DNA of 13,840 bases from an uncultured Paenibacillaceae bacterium (GCA_937957685.1 CALGAO010000039.1:1-13840); one strand, 5' to 3'; positions 1-7,717 are shown, numbered from the stretch's first letter. Numbers and translations: made by a program. Notes: a model not told the origin generated them from the letters alone.

Positions 1-340
1 GAAGCTGGCTGTTGGCCGCATTGGGCGCGCTGGTGTACGCGATAAACCCGACGTTCGCTGCCTTGGCTGCGTTGACAGCTGCCGTGTGCTGGCTGATCCG
101 ATTGGCCAGGTCGTCCGTGGAGATGATCAGCAGGCGGTCGATGCCGGTGAAGGCTTTGACGACCGAATCGTAGTCATTGAAGTTGGCGACGCGCACATCG
201 ATCCCGCGTGCGGCCAGATGCTCCGCCTTCTTCGGATCGCGCACGCTGACGGCGACCTGCTCTGCAGGTACCAGCTTCAACAATTCCTCGACGACCAAGG
301 ATCCAAGATGTCCTGTTGCCCCGGTGACCAGAATCTTCAT
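1..340 (-). CDS. NAD(P)-dependent oxidoreductase, SDR/NmrA (QorB-like), partial
   Basis: Only the first 113 codons are in the window; the gene runs off the left edge. The product starts MKILVTGATGHLGS, an N-terminal Rossmann beta strand with the GxxGxxG dinucleotide-binding loop at residues 7-13. Further on come VSVRDPKKAEHLAARGIDVR (residues 31-50, the second strand with an Arg that usually selects NADP), then a D-rich stretch and the strand LLIIST near residues 73-78. This pattern fits the atypical SDR family of NmrA and quinone oxidoreductase QorB, cytosolic enzymes that reduce quinones or sense the NADP/NADPH ratio. The start at 340 is supported by GGAGGG at 353-348, seven bases upstream. 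Homologues are often next to a divergent HxlR-type regulator; none is intact here. The substrate cannot be told from the sequence. Confidence 0.85.
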   Translation of the reverse strand, partial: MKILVTGATGHLGSLVVEELLKLVPAEQVAVSVRDPKKAEHLAARGIDVRVANFNDYDSVVKAFTGIDRLLIISTDDLANRISQHTAAVNAAKAANVGFIAYTSAPNAANSQL

Positions 341-414
341 CGTTAATCCCTCCATCTTATGTATGATGTGCGAAGAAGCCCTATCCCTTGTTGTCCGACA
401 GTTTATATTACTTC

Positions 415-443
415 ATTATAGTAAGCATCTTACATAATTATAT
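415..443 (-). promoter_or_regulatory. Probable promoter of the SDR gene with an overlapping dyad operator
   Basis: Read on the minus strand, TATAAT at 420-415 is a perfect -10 box. A weak -35 (ATATAA) lies at 443-438 with a 17-base spacer. Inside the spacer, 421-433 is a perfect inverted repeat, GTAAG-CAT-CTTAC. A dyad between -35 and -10 is a classic repressor position. HxlR/DUF24 regulators, which often control QorB-type genes, bind short AT-rich GTAA/TTAC dyads, so that class is a reasonable guess. The boxes and dyad are seen; the regulator is inferred. Confidence 0.45.
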
Positions 444-722
444 TATAATGCTGTCCGATGAATAACAAGTACGAAAATATCGGGGATCGGTGACATGGAT
501 GACGAATCGAAGGATGCGATTGCTCACGGTACGGCGGTGATCGATGGGGGACGCGGATCACGGACAGGCCACACAGCACGGGGAAAGGGGCATTCGCCAG
601 GGCGTTGTGTTGGAATGCGCTCCACCTGATCTGGATATTGCCGATCGCTTCGATATATGTACGCGTTCGTGATTTGAGCCTCGGCCGAAGGGCCGGGTTT
701 ATTGATTGGGCAGATGATGGTC

Positions 723-753
723 TTGACAAATCTCCGGGAAACAGGATTATAAT
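723..753 (+). promoter_or_regulatory. Promoter of the TetR gene and efflux operon
   Basis: A perfect -35 (TTGACA, 723-728) and a perfect -10 (TATAAT, 748-753) are separated by 19 bases, two more than ideal. GATTAT at 745-750 would give a 16-base spacer instead. The boxes lie 64 bases before the TetR start codon and face the whole rightward gene block. Confidence 0.65.
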
Positions 754-760
754 ACCAATA

Positions 761-775
761 GACAGACAGTCGGTC
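761..775 (+). promoter_or_regulatory. Candidate TetR-family operator
   Basis: GACAGAC-A-GTCGGTC is an inverted repeat with six of seven arm positions matching. It starts eight bases after the -10 box, so it would cover the start of transcription. TetR-family repressors usually bind 15-20 bp dyads at their own promoter, which fits autoregulation by the gene at 817. The extra CGGT copy just downstream (to 780) blurs the right border. Confidence 0.45.
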
Positions 776-816
776 GGTCGTTTGGCGGTTCGGAGGCAAG
801 AGAAAGGAGTTTGCAT

Positions 817-1461
817 ATGAGAATTGTCAAAGACGCGGAAGTGCGCAAGAACGAGATTCTGGATGCGGCTGACGTGCTTTTCGCGCAAAAGGGATACGAT
901 GGCACCAGCACCAACGACATACTCGAGAAGGTGGGGATCGCGCGGGGGACCCTGTACCATCATTTCAAGTCCAAGGAAGAGATCATGGATGCGCTGATCG
1001 AGCGATACAGCCTGCGCCTGCTCAGCCAGGCGAAGGAGATCGCCGAGGACAGGAGCATCCCCATCGTCGAGCGCATCATCCGCGTGGTGATGGCGCTGAA
1101 CTTTAGCGGCGGAAGCAGCCGGCAGATCATGGAGCATATCCACAAGCCACAGAACGCGCTCATGCACCGGAAGCTGGAGAGGGTCGTCATCCGCGGCGTC
1201 ACGCCGATCATGGCCGGCATCATCCAGGAGGGCGTCGAACAGGGCATCTTCCACACCCCCTATCCGTATGAGTGCATGGAGATGGTGGTGGTCTACGCGA
1301 ACACCGTGTTCGATGACGACATGGTGCCGATGACCGACGAGGAGCGCGCCGCCCGCATACAGGCGTTGATCTTCCATGTGGAAAGGATGCTGGGCGCAAG
1401 AAGCGGCAGCCTGGCGGATGTGATCCGGGTGTTCGGCGGAGATCAAGGCGATCATCGTTAA
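817..1461 (+). CDS. TetR/AcrR family transcriptional regulator
   Basis: The 214-residue product has the normal TetR length. Residues 11-55 form the DNA-binding domain: a first helix (KNEILDAADVLFAQKGYDGTS) and the turn and recognition helix VGIARGTLYHHF (39-50), the most conserved TetR signature. The remaining all-helical part is the ligand-binding and dimerisation domain and is not informative by eye. The ATG at 817 is preferred over an in-frame TTG at 811 because AAAGGAG at 803-809 lies seven bases before it. The gene leads a rightward block with ABC permease, ABC ATPase and MFS exporter, and a dyad lies over its own promoter. It is most likely the drug-responsive repressor of that block. 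The inducer is unknown. Confidence 0.93.
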   Translation: MRIVKDAEVRKNEILDAADVLFAQKGYDGTSTNDILEKVGIARGTLYHHFKSKEEIMDALIERYSLRLLSQAKEIAEDRSIPIVERIIRVVMALNFSGGSSRQIMEHIHKPQNALMHRKLERVVIRGVTPIMAGIIQEGVEQGIFHTPYPYECMEMVVVYANTVFDDDMVPMTDEERAARIQALIFHVERMLGARSGSLADVIRVFGGDQGDHR

Positions 1462-1498
1462 TTCGTTAATCATGTTAACAAGCATATCGGGGTGGACC

Positions 1499-3820
1499 AT
1501 GTACTTCAGACTAATCCGACAGGACATCGTGCGGAGCAAAGCCATCTCGCTGATCACGACGCTCTTCGTCGCAGCCTCTGCCTTGCTGGTGTCACTTGCG
1601 GCCATCCTCATCGTTCACCTGACTGGCTCGCTGGATGCGTTGATGACAGAAGCGAAGGCTCCGCATTATATGCAGATGCATGCCGGTGATCTGGATGTCG
1701 CACGGCTGGAGGCGTTCGCCGCACGGAACCACAACATCGAGGCCTTGCAGGTGGTGCCCTTTCTGAACATCGATGGAGCGAGGATCTCGATCGGCGAACA
1801 TACGCTGGCGGATAGCGTACAGGATAACGGGTTGAGCGTGCAGAACGGACAGTTCGACTTCTTGCTGGACCTGGACGGGAAGGTCGTCGCCCCCTCTGAT
1901 GGCGAACTGTACGTGCCGGTCAGCTATATGAAGCCATACCAGCTGGAGATCGGCGACCAGGCCTACATCGGCGGGCGCCCTTTCGTCGTGGCCGGGTTCC
2001 TTCGCGATGCTGCCATGAACTCCTCCCTGGCCGGTTCGAAGCGGTTTCTCGTCAGCGACCGTGACTTTGAAGCGCTGAAGCCCTTGGGCAACATGGAGTA
2101 TCTGATCGAATTCCGGCTGAAGGATCCGTCGAGGCTGGGCGAACTGGAGCAGGCCTATCTCGCTGCAGGACTGGAGATGAACGGCCCGACGGTGACCCAT
2201 GCCCTCTTCCGGCTGATGAACGCCATCTCCGACGGGTTGATGATCGGCGTGCTCCTGCTGGTCAGCCTGCTGGTCGTGGCGATCGCGTTCATGTGCATTC
2301 GCTTTACGCTGCTGGCGAAGCTGGAGGATGATTATCGCGAGATCGGCGTGATGAAAGCGATCGGTCTCAGGCTCTCCGACATCAAGAAGATCTACCTCGC
2401 CAAGTATGCGGCCATTGCGGCGGTCGGCGCCGCGCTGGGATATGCGCTGTCCTTCGCTTTCCAGGGCATGCTGCTTCGGAACATCCGGCTCTTCATGGGC
2501 GGCGGTGAACATGCGGCACTCGCCACAGCCGCGGGAGCCTTCGGCATCCTGCTGGTCTTCGCGTCGATCACGACCTATGTGAACCGGGTGCTGAACCGTT
2601 GCCGGAAGATCTCGGCTGTGGAAGCCTTGCGCTTCGGCACCTCCCCGGACACGGCCGGCGGCAGCCGATGGTTCACCTTAAGCGGCAACCGCTGGTTAAG
2701 CGCGAATATCCTGCTCGGCGTGAAGGACGTCTTCTCCAGAAGGAAACTTTACGCGACCATGCTGGCCGTGCTGGTGTTATCGACCTTCATCCTGATCGTC
2801 CCCCAGAATCTGTATCACACCATCTCCTCCAGGAACTTCATCGGGCATATGGGGATCGGCAACTACGATCTGCGCATTCAGGTACCCGGCAGCGTCGACC
2901 AGGTCGCGGACAAGGTTGCCGGAATCGCCGAAACGTTGGGTGATGATCCGGCTGTCTCGAGGATGGCTGTCCTTGTCACCAAGGCGTTTACGGCCATCAC
3001 GAAAGACGGGACAGAGCAGAACATCAAGGTCGAGCTCGGCGACCATAAGATCTTCCCGATCGCCTATGTGACAGGCCAGGCGCCAGCCAGGAACGATGAC
3101 ATCGCCCTGTCCTCGATCCTGGCCGATGAGCTGGGAGCATCGGTCGGCGATGCGCTCACGTTGCTGGTGGCTGGCGGCGAGAAGGTGATGACGGTCACCG
3201 GCATCTACTCCGACATCACCAACGGCGGCAAGACAGCCAAGGCCACCTTCCCGACTGATGCGAAGGATATGCTGTGGACCGTGATCTGCGTCAAGCTGGC
3301 GGAGCCGTCCCTGGTGGAGGTGAGGGTCAGGGAATATGCAGGCAAGTTCGCTTACGCGAAAATATCGGACATCGATGAATTTGTCGCCCAGACCTTTGGC
3401 TCGACGATTGCCTCCGTCCAGACGGCCTCACGCGTGGCGATCGTCGTGGCGGTGGCGCTGGCTGTCCTGGTCACGCTGCTTTTTATGAAAATGCTCGTCG
3501 CGAAGGATCGCTACCCGATCGCCGTCATGAAAGCGTTCGGGTATACCCATGCGGACATCGAGGTTCAGTACCTCTCTCGCACCTTGTTGGTGCTCATCAT
3601 CGGCATGGCGCTTGGCACGCTCTTGGCCAACACGCTCGGAGAGTTGCTGGCGGGCATGGTGATCGCCTCGTTCGGCGCGGCGGCCTTTCATTTCTCGGTC
3701 GATCCGATGTCTGCGTATGTGTTCAGTCCCATCCTGATGACGGGCTCGGTGCTGCTCGCAGCCTGGGCGGGCATCTCGGGCGCCGGTCGAATAAGGATAT
3801 CCGACAACATAAAGGAGTAA
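1499..3820 (+). CDS. FtsX-type ABC transporter permease (duplicated MacB/LolC-like)
   Basis: The 773-residue membrane protein contains two FtsX units. Unit one has TM1 at about 18-42, an extracytoplasmic domain to about 240, then TM2-TM4 at about 246-270, 302-322 and 345-362. Unit two has TM5 at about 418-436, a second outside domain to about 640, and TM6-TM8 at about 645-667, 692-720 and 742-762. The cytoplasmic coupling segments EIGVMKAIG (281-289) and PIAVMKAFG (673-681) are typical of FtsX domains and contact the ATPase. The outer domain of unit two has the MacB-like stretch GQAPARNDDIALSSILADEL. Such transporters move compounds or signals across the membrane by mechanical coupling. An in-frame ATG at 1472 has no ribosome binding site; ATG 1499 follows GGGGTGG and gives the usual MYFRLI start. 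The ATPase gene follows four bases after the stop. Confidence 0.9.
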   Translation: MYFRLIRQDIVRSKAISLITTLFVAASALLVSLAAILIVHLTGSLDALMTEAKAPHYMQMHAGDLDVARLEAFAARNHNIEALQVVPFLNIDGARISIGEHTLADSVQDNGLSVQNGQFDFLLDLDGKVVAPSDGELYVPVSYMKPYQLEIGDQAYIGGRPFVVAGFLRDAAMNSSLAGSKRFLVSDRDFEALKPLGNMEYLIEFRLKDPSRLGELEQAYLAAGLEMNGPTVTHALFRLMNAISDGLMIGVLLLVSLLVVAIAFMCIRFTLLAKLEDDYREIGVMKAIGLRLSDIKKIYLAKYAAIAAVGAALGYALSFAFQGMLLRNIRLFMGGGEHAALATAAGAFGILLVFASITTYVNRVLNRCRKISAVEALRFGTSPDTAGGSRWFTLSGNRWLSANILLGVKDVFSRRKLYATMLAVLVLSTFILIVPQNLYHTISSRNFIGHMGIGNYDLRIQVPGSVDQVADKVAGIAETLGDDPAVSRMAVLVTKAFTAITKDGTEQNIKVELGDHKIFPIAYVTGQAPARNDDIALSSILADELGASVGDALTLLVAGGEKVMTVTGIYSDITNGGKTAKATFPTDAKDMLWTVICVKLAEPSLVEVRVREYAGKFAYAKISDIDEFVAQTFGSTIASVQTASRVAIVVAVALAVLVTLLFMKMLVAKDRYPIAVMKAFGYTHADIEVQYLSRTLLVLIIGMALGTLLANTLGELLAGMVIASFGAAAFHFSVDPMSAYVFSPILMTGSVLLAAWAGISGAGRIRISDNIKE

Positions 3821-3824
3821 TCGT

Positions 3825-4583
3825 ATGAAGAAGCTGGTGACAGGAGAACGGATCGTCAAGTCATATGGCAAGGGCGCAGAGCGGCGTGTCGTTCTGGACG
3901 GAGTATCTGTGGACATTCATGAGGGTGAGTTCGTGGCCGTGATGGGACCCTCCGGATCGGGGAAGTCGACGCTGCTGCATGCGTTGAGCGGCATGGACAC
4001 GATCGACGAGGGCAAGGTCATCTTCGGCGGCAGGGAACTCACGTCGGCCTCGGAGAAGGAGCTGGCGGAGATTCGCAGGACGCAGATGGGCTTCGTGTTC
4101 CAACAGCCGACGATGCTGCGGAATCTCAACCTCCTCGACAACATCATCCTGCCGGCCCTGCGGGATCATCGCAAGCATGGCACGGATCTCGTGGCCAGGG
4201 CCAGGATGCTGATGAAAAGGGCAGGCATATCGGAGCTAGAGCAGCGGGACATCACCCAGGTGTCAGGCGGGCAATTGCAGCGGGCGGGAATCTGCAGGGC
4301 GCTGATGAACCGTCCGAGGATCGTCTTCGGAGATGAGCCCACCGGTGCGCTGAACTCCAGAGCTTCGCAGGAGATCATGAGCCTCTTCGCGGAGGTGAAT
4401 GCGGAGGGAACAGCCGTGATGCTGGTTACGCATGACGCCAGGGTGGCGGCGTGGGCGGAGCGGGTCCTGTTCATGCGCGATGGCCGGATCGTGAGCGAGC
4501 TGGCGCTGTCCAGGAGAGACGGGACGGGCATGGAGGCCAGGGTTGAGCAGGTTGCGAGGAAGATGATCGAGCTTAACGTCTGA
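3825..4583 (+). CDS. ABC transporter ATP-binding protein (MacB/LolD/BceA type)
   Basis: The 252-residue protein is a complete nucleotide-binding subunit. It has Walker A GPSGSGKST (41-49), a Q-loop FVFQQPTML (90-98), a signature VSGGQ (146-150, with V in place of the usual L), Walker B IVFGDEP (166-172, catalytic E171), and the H-loop VTHD (H203). The spacing and the sequences DEPTGALNS and FVFQQ are typical of the subfamily that partners FtsX-like permeases. The AAGGAG site at 3812-3817 lies inside the end of the permease gene, so the two are translated as one unit and surely form one transporter. Residues beyond about 220 form a short C-terminal extension of unknown role. All residues for ATP hydrolysis are present. 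Confidence 0.95.
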   Translation: MKKLVTGERIVKSYGKGAERRVVLDGVSVDIHEGEFVAVMGPSGSGKSTLLHALSGMDTIDEGKVIFGGRELTSASEKELAEIRRTQMGFVFQQPTMLRNLNLLDNIILPALRDHRKHGTDLVARARMLMKRAGISELEQRDITQVSGGQLQRAGICRALMNRPRIVFGDEPTGALNSRASQEIMSLFAEVNAEGTAVMLVTHDARVAAWAERVLFMRDGRIVSELALSRRDGTGMEARVEQVARKMIELNV

Positions 4584-4592
4584 CGGCATGAT

Positions 4593-4609
4593 ATATCCAT
4601 GATGGATAT
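4593..4609. promoter_or_regulatory. Perfect 17-bp palindrome before the MFS gene
   Basis: ATATCCAT-G-ATGGATAT has perfect eight-base arms around one central base. The loop is too small for an RNA hairpin, so a protein-binding DNA site is more likely than a terminator. It lies in the 60-base gap between the ATPase stop and the MFS start and does not resemble the dyad at the TetR promoter. No clear -35/-10 pair was found next to it. Confidence 0.4.
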
Positions 4610-4643
4610 CTGATTGGAGAACAGTGACAAGGAGCGCATGGCG

Positions 4644-5933
4644 ATGAGTGACGTGAAGACAGAGGCGGGATTCCGCAAGTTTCTCATCATCTGGATGGGA
4701 GAATGGATCTCGAATATCGGTACGGGGATGACGGCTTTTGGCCTTGGCGTCTATGTGTGGCAGCTGACCGGATCCGCGCTGGATGTGGCCATGGTGGAGA
4801 TGGCCGCGCTGCTGCCGTTGATTCTGCTCACTCCTGTGGCAGGGGTGCTGGCGGACCGGTATGACCGCAGGCTGCTGATGGCGCTGGGGGACAGCATCTC
4901 AGGCCTGGGTCTTCTCCTCATGTTGGTGCTGATGATGGCAGGCCATATCCAGGTATGGCAGATCTGCCTGTGTGTCGGGTTCAGTTCGGCTTTCTCGTCC
5001 CTGCTGGACCCAGCCTATAAAGCCACGCTGACGGATCTGTTGACCGAGGAGGAGTATGCCAGGGCCAGCGGCATGGTGGGGATCGCGTCAGCCTCCAAGT
5101 TCCTGATCTCGCCGATCCTGGGCGGGCTGATCCTCGCCTGGCACAGCATGGAGCTCATCCTCGTGATCGACATCCTGACGCTGGTGGTGACCGTTGTGGC
5201 GATCCTGATGGTCAGAAGATCTCTGAAGACCAGGCCGACGGAGAAGAAGGAGTTGGACTTTCTTCGGGATCTGAAGGAAGGCTGGCAGGTGATCGCTGCA
5301 TCCAGAGGAGTGATGCTGCTCATCGTCCTGGTGTCTGTGCTGGTGTTCTATATGGGCATCCTTCAGGTGCTGGCGAGACCGATGCTGCTGTCCTTTGCCA
5401 GCGAGCAGACAACGGGCATCCTGCAGACGGTGGTCGCCTGCGGCATGCTCGTCTCGAGCATGCTCATCGGCGGCGGACTGATCAGGAAGAATCTGGTGAA
5501 CGTGATGGTGGCCAGCTTCGTGGCGGCCGGCATCACAATGGCGGGCTTTGGCGCCACCACCAGCATACCGGTCATCACGGTGGCGGGTTTTCTGTTCTTC
5601 GCCTCGCTGCCGTTTGCCAATACGAGCATCGAGGTGCTGATCCGCACATCCATCGCCAACGACAAGCAGGGCCGGGCTTGGGGGCTGATCTCGCTCATCT
5701 CGCAGCTGGGGTATATCGTGGCCTATGTGTTTGCGGGGGTGCTTGCGGATTATGTCTTTAACCCGGCATTGAAGGAAGGCGGTGTTCTGGCGGATACCGT
5801 GGGCAGAGTGATCGGCACCGGAGAGACCAGGGGCATCGGGCTCCTGATCATGCTCTCCGGTTTGGGATTGGTCATCACGGCGCTGCTGATCTCCAGGTCG
5901 AAGGGGCTTCGGGCGCTGGAGGCGCGGGAATAG
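4644..5933 (+). CDS. MFS transporter, probable drug or siderophore-type exporter (MFS_3-like)
   Basis: The 429-residue protein has about twelve hydrophobic segments, the usual MFS size. Motif A of the major facilitator superfamily is seen in the loop after TM2 as GVLADRYDRRLL (67-78). The N-terminal reading (GEWISNIGTGMTAFGLGVYVWQLTGS) resembles the MFS_3 branch, which includes EntS and macrolide exporters. The start is set by AAGGAG at 4629-4634. ATG 4644 has a nine-base spacing, while ATG 4638 has only three and an upstream TTG at 4614 has none. It follows the ABC genes on the same strand and may be read from the TetR promoter, though the palindrome at 4593 could give it separate control. 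The substrate is unknown; proton-driven efflux is the family's usual activity. Confidence 0.9.
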   Translation: MSDVKTEAGFRKFLIIWMGEWISNIGTGMTAFGLGVYVWQLTGSALDVAMVEMAALLPLILLTPVAGVLADRYDRRLLMALGDSISGLGLLLMLVLMMAGHIQVWQICLCVGFSSAFSSLLDPAYKATLTDLLTEEEYARASGMVGIASASKFLISPILGGLILAWHSMELILVIDILTLVVTVVAILMVRRSLKTRPTEKKELDFLRDLKEGWQVIAASRGVMLLIVLVSVLVFYMGILQVLARPMLLSFASEQTTGILQTVVACGMLVSSMLIGGGLIRKNLVNVMVASFVAAGITMAGFGATTSIPVITVAGFLFFASLPFANTSIEVLIRTSIANDKQGRAWGLISLISQLGYIVAYVFAGVLADYVFNPALKEGGVLADTVGRVIGTGETRGIGLLIMLSGLGLVITALLISRSKGLRALEARE

Positions 5934-5963
5934 CCGGACCTGAACGGATAAGCCGGCGGTATG

Positions 5964-5994
5964 CTGGCAAGACATCAACATGAGATCTTGCCGG
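5964..5994. terminator. Hairpin between two convergent MFS genes
   Basis: The arms CTGGCAAGA (5964-5972) and TCTTGCCGG (5986-5994) form nine pairs including one G-T, around a 13-base loop. There is no U-run on either strand, so it is not a canonical intrinsic terminator. It sits 30 bases after the stop of the left gene and 144 bases past the stop of the right gene, where a shared end-of-transcript structure would be expected. Confidence 0.35.
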
Positions 5995-6137
5995 GATCGT
6001 GGGGATGCCGCTGGCGAAGGCAGTTCAATTTTTGGGCTGGGTTTTCAATCGGTTGTGTCCGCCAGGCTGTTGGCATGTCTATTGGCCGATCTTGGCTGAC
6101 GATCTGAACAGCGGCGTCTCAGTTGATGGTCAGGCGG

Positions 6138-7343
6138 TCAGGATCCCCTGGCCTGGTCAAGTCCCTTGAACACGCCCAGCTTGCCAGCTGCAAGGCAGAT
6201 CACCGCGGATATAACGGTGCACATGAAGATGGTCATGGCAATTCCGGTAATATAGCTGGACCATCCCAGCGAGCCGATGAACATGCCCAGGCTGCCGAGG
6301 ATCGTGAATCCGAAGTTCATGGCGGCTGAGGCGGCGCCGATGTTGTCCTTCTGCGCATTGAGCAGCAGATGGGCGGTGAGCGGCCGGATAAAGGTCGACA
6401 TCACGGTGAACGGGATGAAGCTGAGCAGGAACAGGTTCGGGCTCAGCTTGCCGATCGTGATCAGGAGGGTGCCCGCCAATGTCGTCACGCAGCAACCGAT
6501 CGCCAGCACCTTGCGATACGGCTTCTGGCCGATGCGCGCATACAGCAGGGGCCCGGCTACCGAACAGGCCGAGGTGATCGCGAAATAGACGCTGAACATC
6601 GTCTCCGATATCTGAAATTCATTCACATAGACATAGGAAGCCACCACGAGATAGGCCATGAAAGGAGCGGTCAGGATGCCGCTGATCACCAGGATGAAGG
6701 TGAACACAGGGTTGCGGATCACCTTGGTCAAGCCCAGTATGGAACGCAGGGTGCTCTCCTGGATGCGCTTGTCCGCGGGCAAGGTTTCCTCGAGCAGCAG
6801 CACGAAGATCAAAGTGATGGCGTTCAGCGCAGCGAGCGCGATGAAGGTCATGCGCCAATCGGCAACCTGAAGGATGGACGCCCCCAGGATCGGCGCCAAC
6901 ACCGGGGCGATGAACATCAGCGCTTGCGTGATCGACAGCACCTTGCCCATCTCCGGCCCTTCGAAGCTGTCTTTCACCAGCGCGGAGCCGATCGCGATCA
7001 TGCCGCCCGAACCGAACGCCTGAATGGCGCGAATGCAGATCAGGAACGTGATGCTCGGCGAGAAGGCGCATATGACGCTGCACAGCAGGGTGGCGACGGT
7101 GCTCCAGACGAGCACGGGCTTTCTGCCGTACTTGTCGCTCACAGGCCCCAGCACCAGCGTGCCTATGGCCATGAAGATGAAGAAAAACGTCATCGTCAGG
7201 CTGGTCATGGACGTGGTCGTATCGAAATACGTCACCATATCCGGCAGAGCAGGCATGTACAGATCCGTCGCAAGAGGGGGGATCATCGACAGGATGGTAA
7301 TGAGGAAGATAAGACCGCCCTTTTTTAACTTTCGCTGTTTCAT
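6138..7343 (-). CDS. Bcr/CflA family multidrug MFS transporter
   Basis: The 401-residue protein has about twelve membrane segments. Two features point to the Bcr/CflA branch of drug:H+ antiporters. One is the TM1 sequence ATDLYMPALP (25-34), with the acidic residue and proline pattern of that group. The other is motif A as GPVSDKYGRKP (66-76). In TM5, APVLAPILGA (146-155) is the antiporter motif C, with A for the first glycine-proline pair. Family members export chloramphenicol, bicyclomycin, sulphonamides or cysteine; which applies here cannot be read. The start at 7343 is supported by AGGAGGAG five bases upstream. The gene converges on the neighbouring efflux block and has its own AT-rich upstream region, so it is likely regulated independently. 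Confidence 0.93.
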   Translation of the reverse strand: MKQRKLKKGGLIFLITILSMIPPLATDLYMPALPDMVTYFDTTTSMTSLTMTFFFIFMAIGTLVLGPVSDKYGRKPVLVWSTVATLLCSVICAFSPSITFLICIRAIQAFGSGGMIAIGSALVKDSFEGPEMGKVLSITQALMFIAPVLAPILGASILQVADWRMTFIALAALNAITLIFVLLLEETLPADKRIQESTLRSILGLTKVIRNPVFTFILVISGILTAPFMAYLVVASYVYVNEFQISETMFSVYFAITSACSVAGPLLYARIGQKPYRKVLAIGCCVTTLAGTLLITIGKLSPNLFLLSFIPFTVMSTFIRPLTAHLLLNAQKDNIGAASAAMNFGFTILGSLGMFIGSLGWSSYITGIAMTIFMCTVISAVICLAAGKLGVFKGLDQARGS

Positions 7344-7453
7344 GTTTCTCCTCCTGGATCATCGTTGAAGGTGAATGAGCTTGGGTAAGGATAAGCTTCA
7401 ACGGCAATCTATCAATTTGATGGATGGGTTTACACCGTGTTCAGCAATAAATA

Positions 7454-7480
7454 TTACAATATATAAAAAATTCGTATAAT
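7454..7480 (+). promoter_or_regulatory. Possible divergent plus-strand promoter
   Basis: TATAAT at 7475-7480 is a perfect -10 on the plus strand, with TTACAA at 7454-7459 as a poor -35 and a short spacer of 15 bases. It overlaps the candidate promoter facing the other way. If used it would read into the short ORF at 7562. Confidence 0.2.
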
Positions 7481-7484
7481 GCAA
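7456..7484 (-). promoter_or_regulatory. Candidate promoter of the Bcr/CflA gene
   Basis: On the minus strand, TTGCAT (7484-7479) and TATTGT (7461-7456) are separated by 17 bases in a very AT-rich segment. They are moderate matches to the vegetative consensus. A long leader of about 110 bases would follow. This is the best pair I found rather than a strong one. Confidence 0.3.
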
Positions 7485-7561
7485 TTTCTTTACGAATTCT
7501 CGAAAAAACGCAACCTTCTGAACAGGTGTCTCTTTCTTGCAGGCCCATGCGAAGGGCCCGT

Positions 7562-7702
7562 ATGATAAACGTCGTTGCGGCGATTGATGACCTGAAGCAA
7601 ATGGTCGGCATGTTCCATGAACTGAGCATGGAGTTCAAGCTGGTGGTGTCACACGATTGGGAAGCACAGAGGTCCTCGGATGGGTCCTTTTTTTGTTATT
7701 AA
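7562..7702 (+). CDS. Doubtful short ORF, 46 residues
   Basis: The reading begins MINVVAAIDDLKQMVGMFHE and continues LSMEFKLVVSHDWE before a low-quality tail that runs through a seven-T stretch. The first part looks protein-like. It faintly recalls Spo0E-type phosphatases (an IxxL...S-x-x-[LW]-[DE] pattern), but the key SQELD sequence is not there. The start has only AAGG as a ribosome site, and a GGCCC/GGGCC hairpin (7542-7558) sits directly before it. It may be a remnant of a small gene, a frameshifted one, or chance. I would not assign a function. Confidence 0.25.
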   Translation: MINVVAAIDDLKQMVGMFHELSMEFKLVVSHDWEAQRSSDGSFFCY

Positions 7703-7717
7703 AAGGGATTAAAAGGG
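7698..7717 (+). repeat. Tandem 10-bp repeat upstream of the hydroxylase promoter
   Basis: ATTAAAAGGG occurs twice in direct succession, a period of one helical turn. The pair ends 24 bases before the TATAAT at 7742, placing it just upstream of where a -35 box would be. This is where activators with tandem half-sites bind. Confidence 0.5.

Larger units (their letters stand above)
341..816. other. 476-base gap without a convincing gene
   Basis: Apart from the SDR promoter and dyad at its left end and the TetR promoter and operator at its right end, I find no supported gene. A ten-codon reading starting at ATG 458 (MNNKYENIGD) resembles the start of HxlR-family regulators but has no ribosome binding site and hits a stop at once. 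The sequence beyond it is GC-rich with stops in all plus frames. A short hairpin (arms 680-686 and 691-697, loop GAAG) followed by TTTATT could be the terminator of a lost plus-strand gene. A decayed HxlR gene is possible but not demonstrated. Confidence 0.4.

Noticed and set aside
1472..1498. Upstream ATG start for the permease
   Set aside because: There is no ribosome site before 1472, and the extra nine residues (MLTSISGWT) are not typical of FtsX permeases. ATG 1499 has a GG-rich site and a family-like start.
430..1611. 393-codon minus-strand open frame across the TetR gene
   Set aside because: It overlaps the well-supported TetR gene, its promoter and the SDR promoter, and its composition is that of an antisense frame.
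6369..7328. 319-codon plus-strand open frame opposite the Bcr/CflA gene
   Set aside because: It is extremely rich in Arg, Asp, His and Gln with no domain. The minus-strand gene has MFS motifs and a good ribosome site.
7671..7694. Seven-T run as an intrinsic terminator
   Set aside because: The sequence before it contains GGTCC twice in direct, not inverted, orientation, so no stable stem forms.
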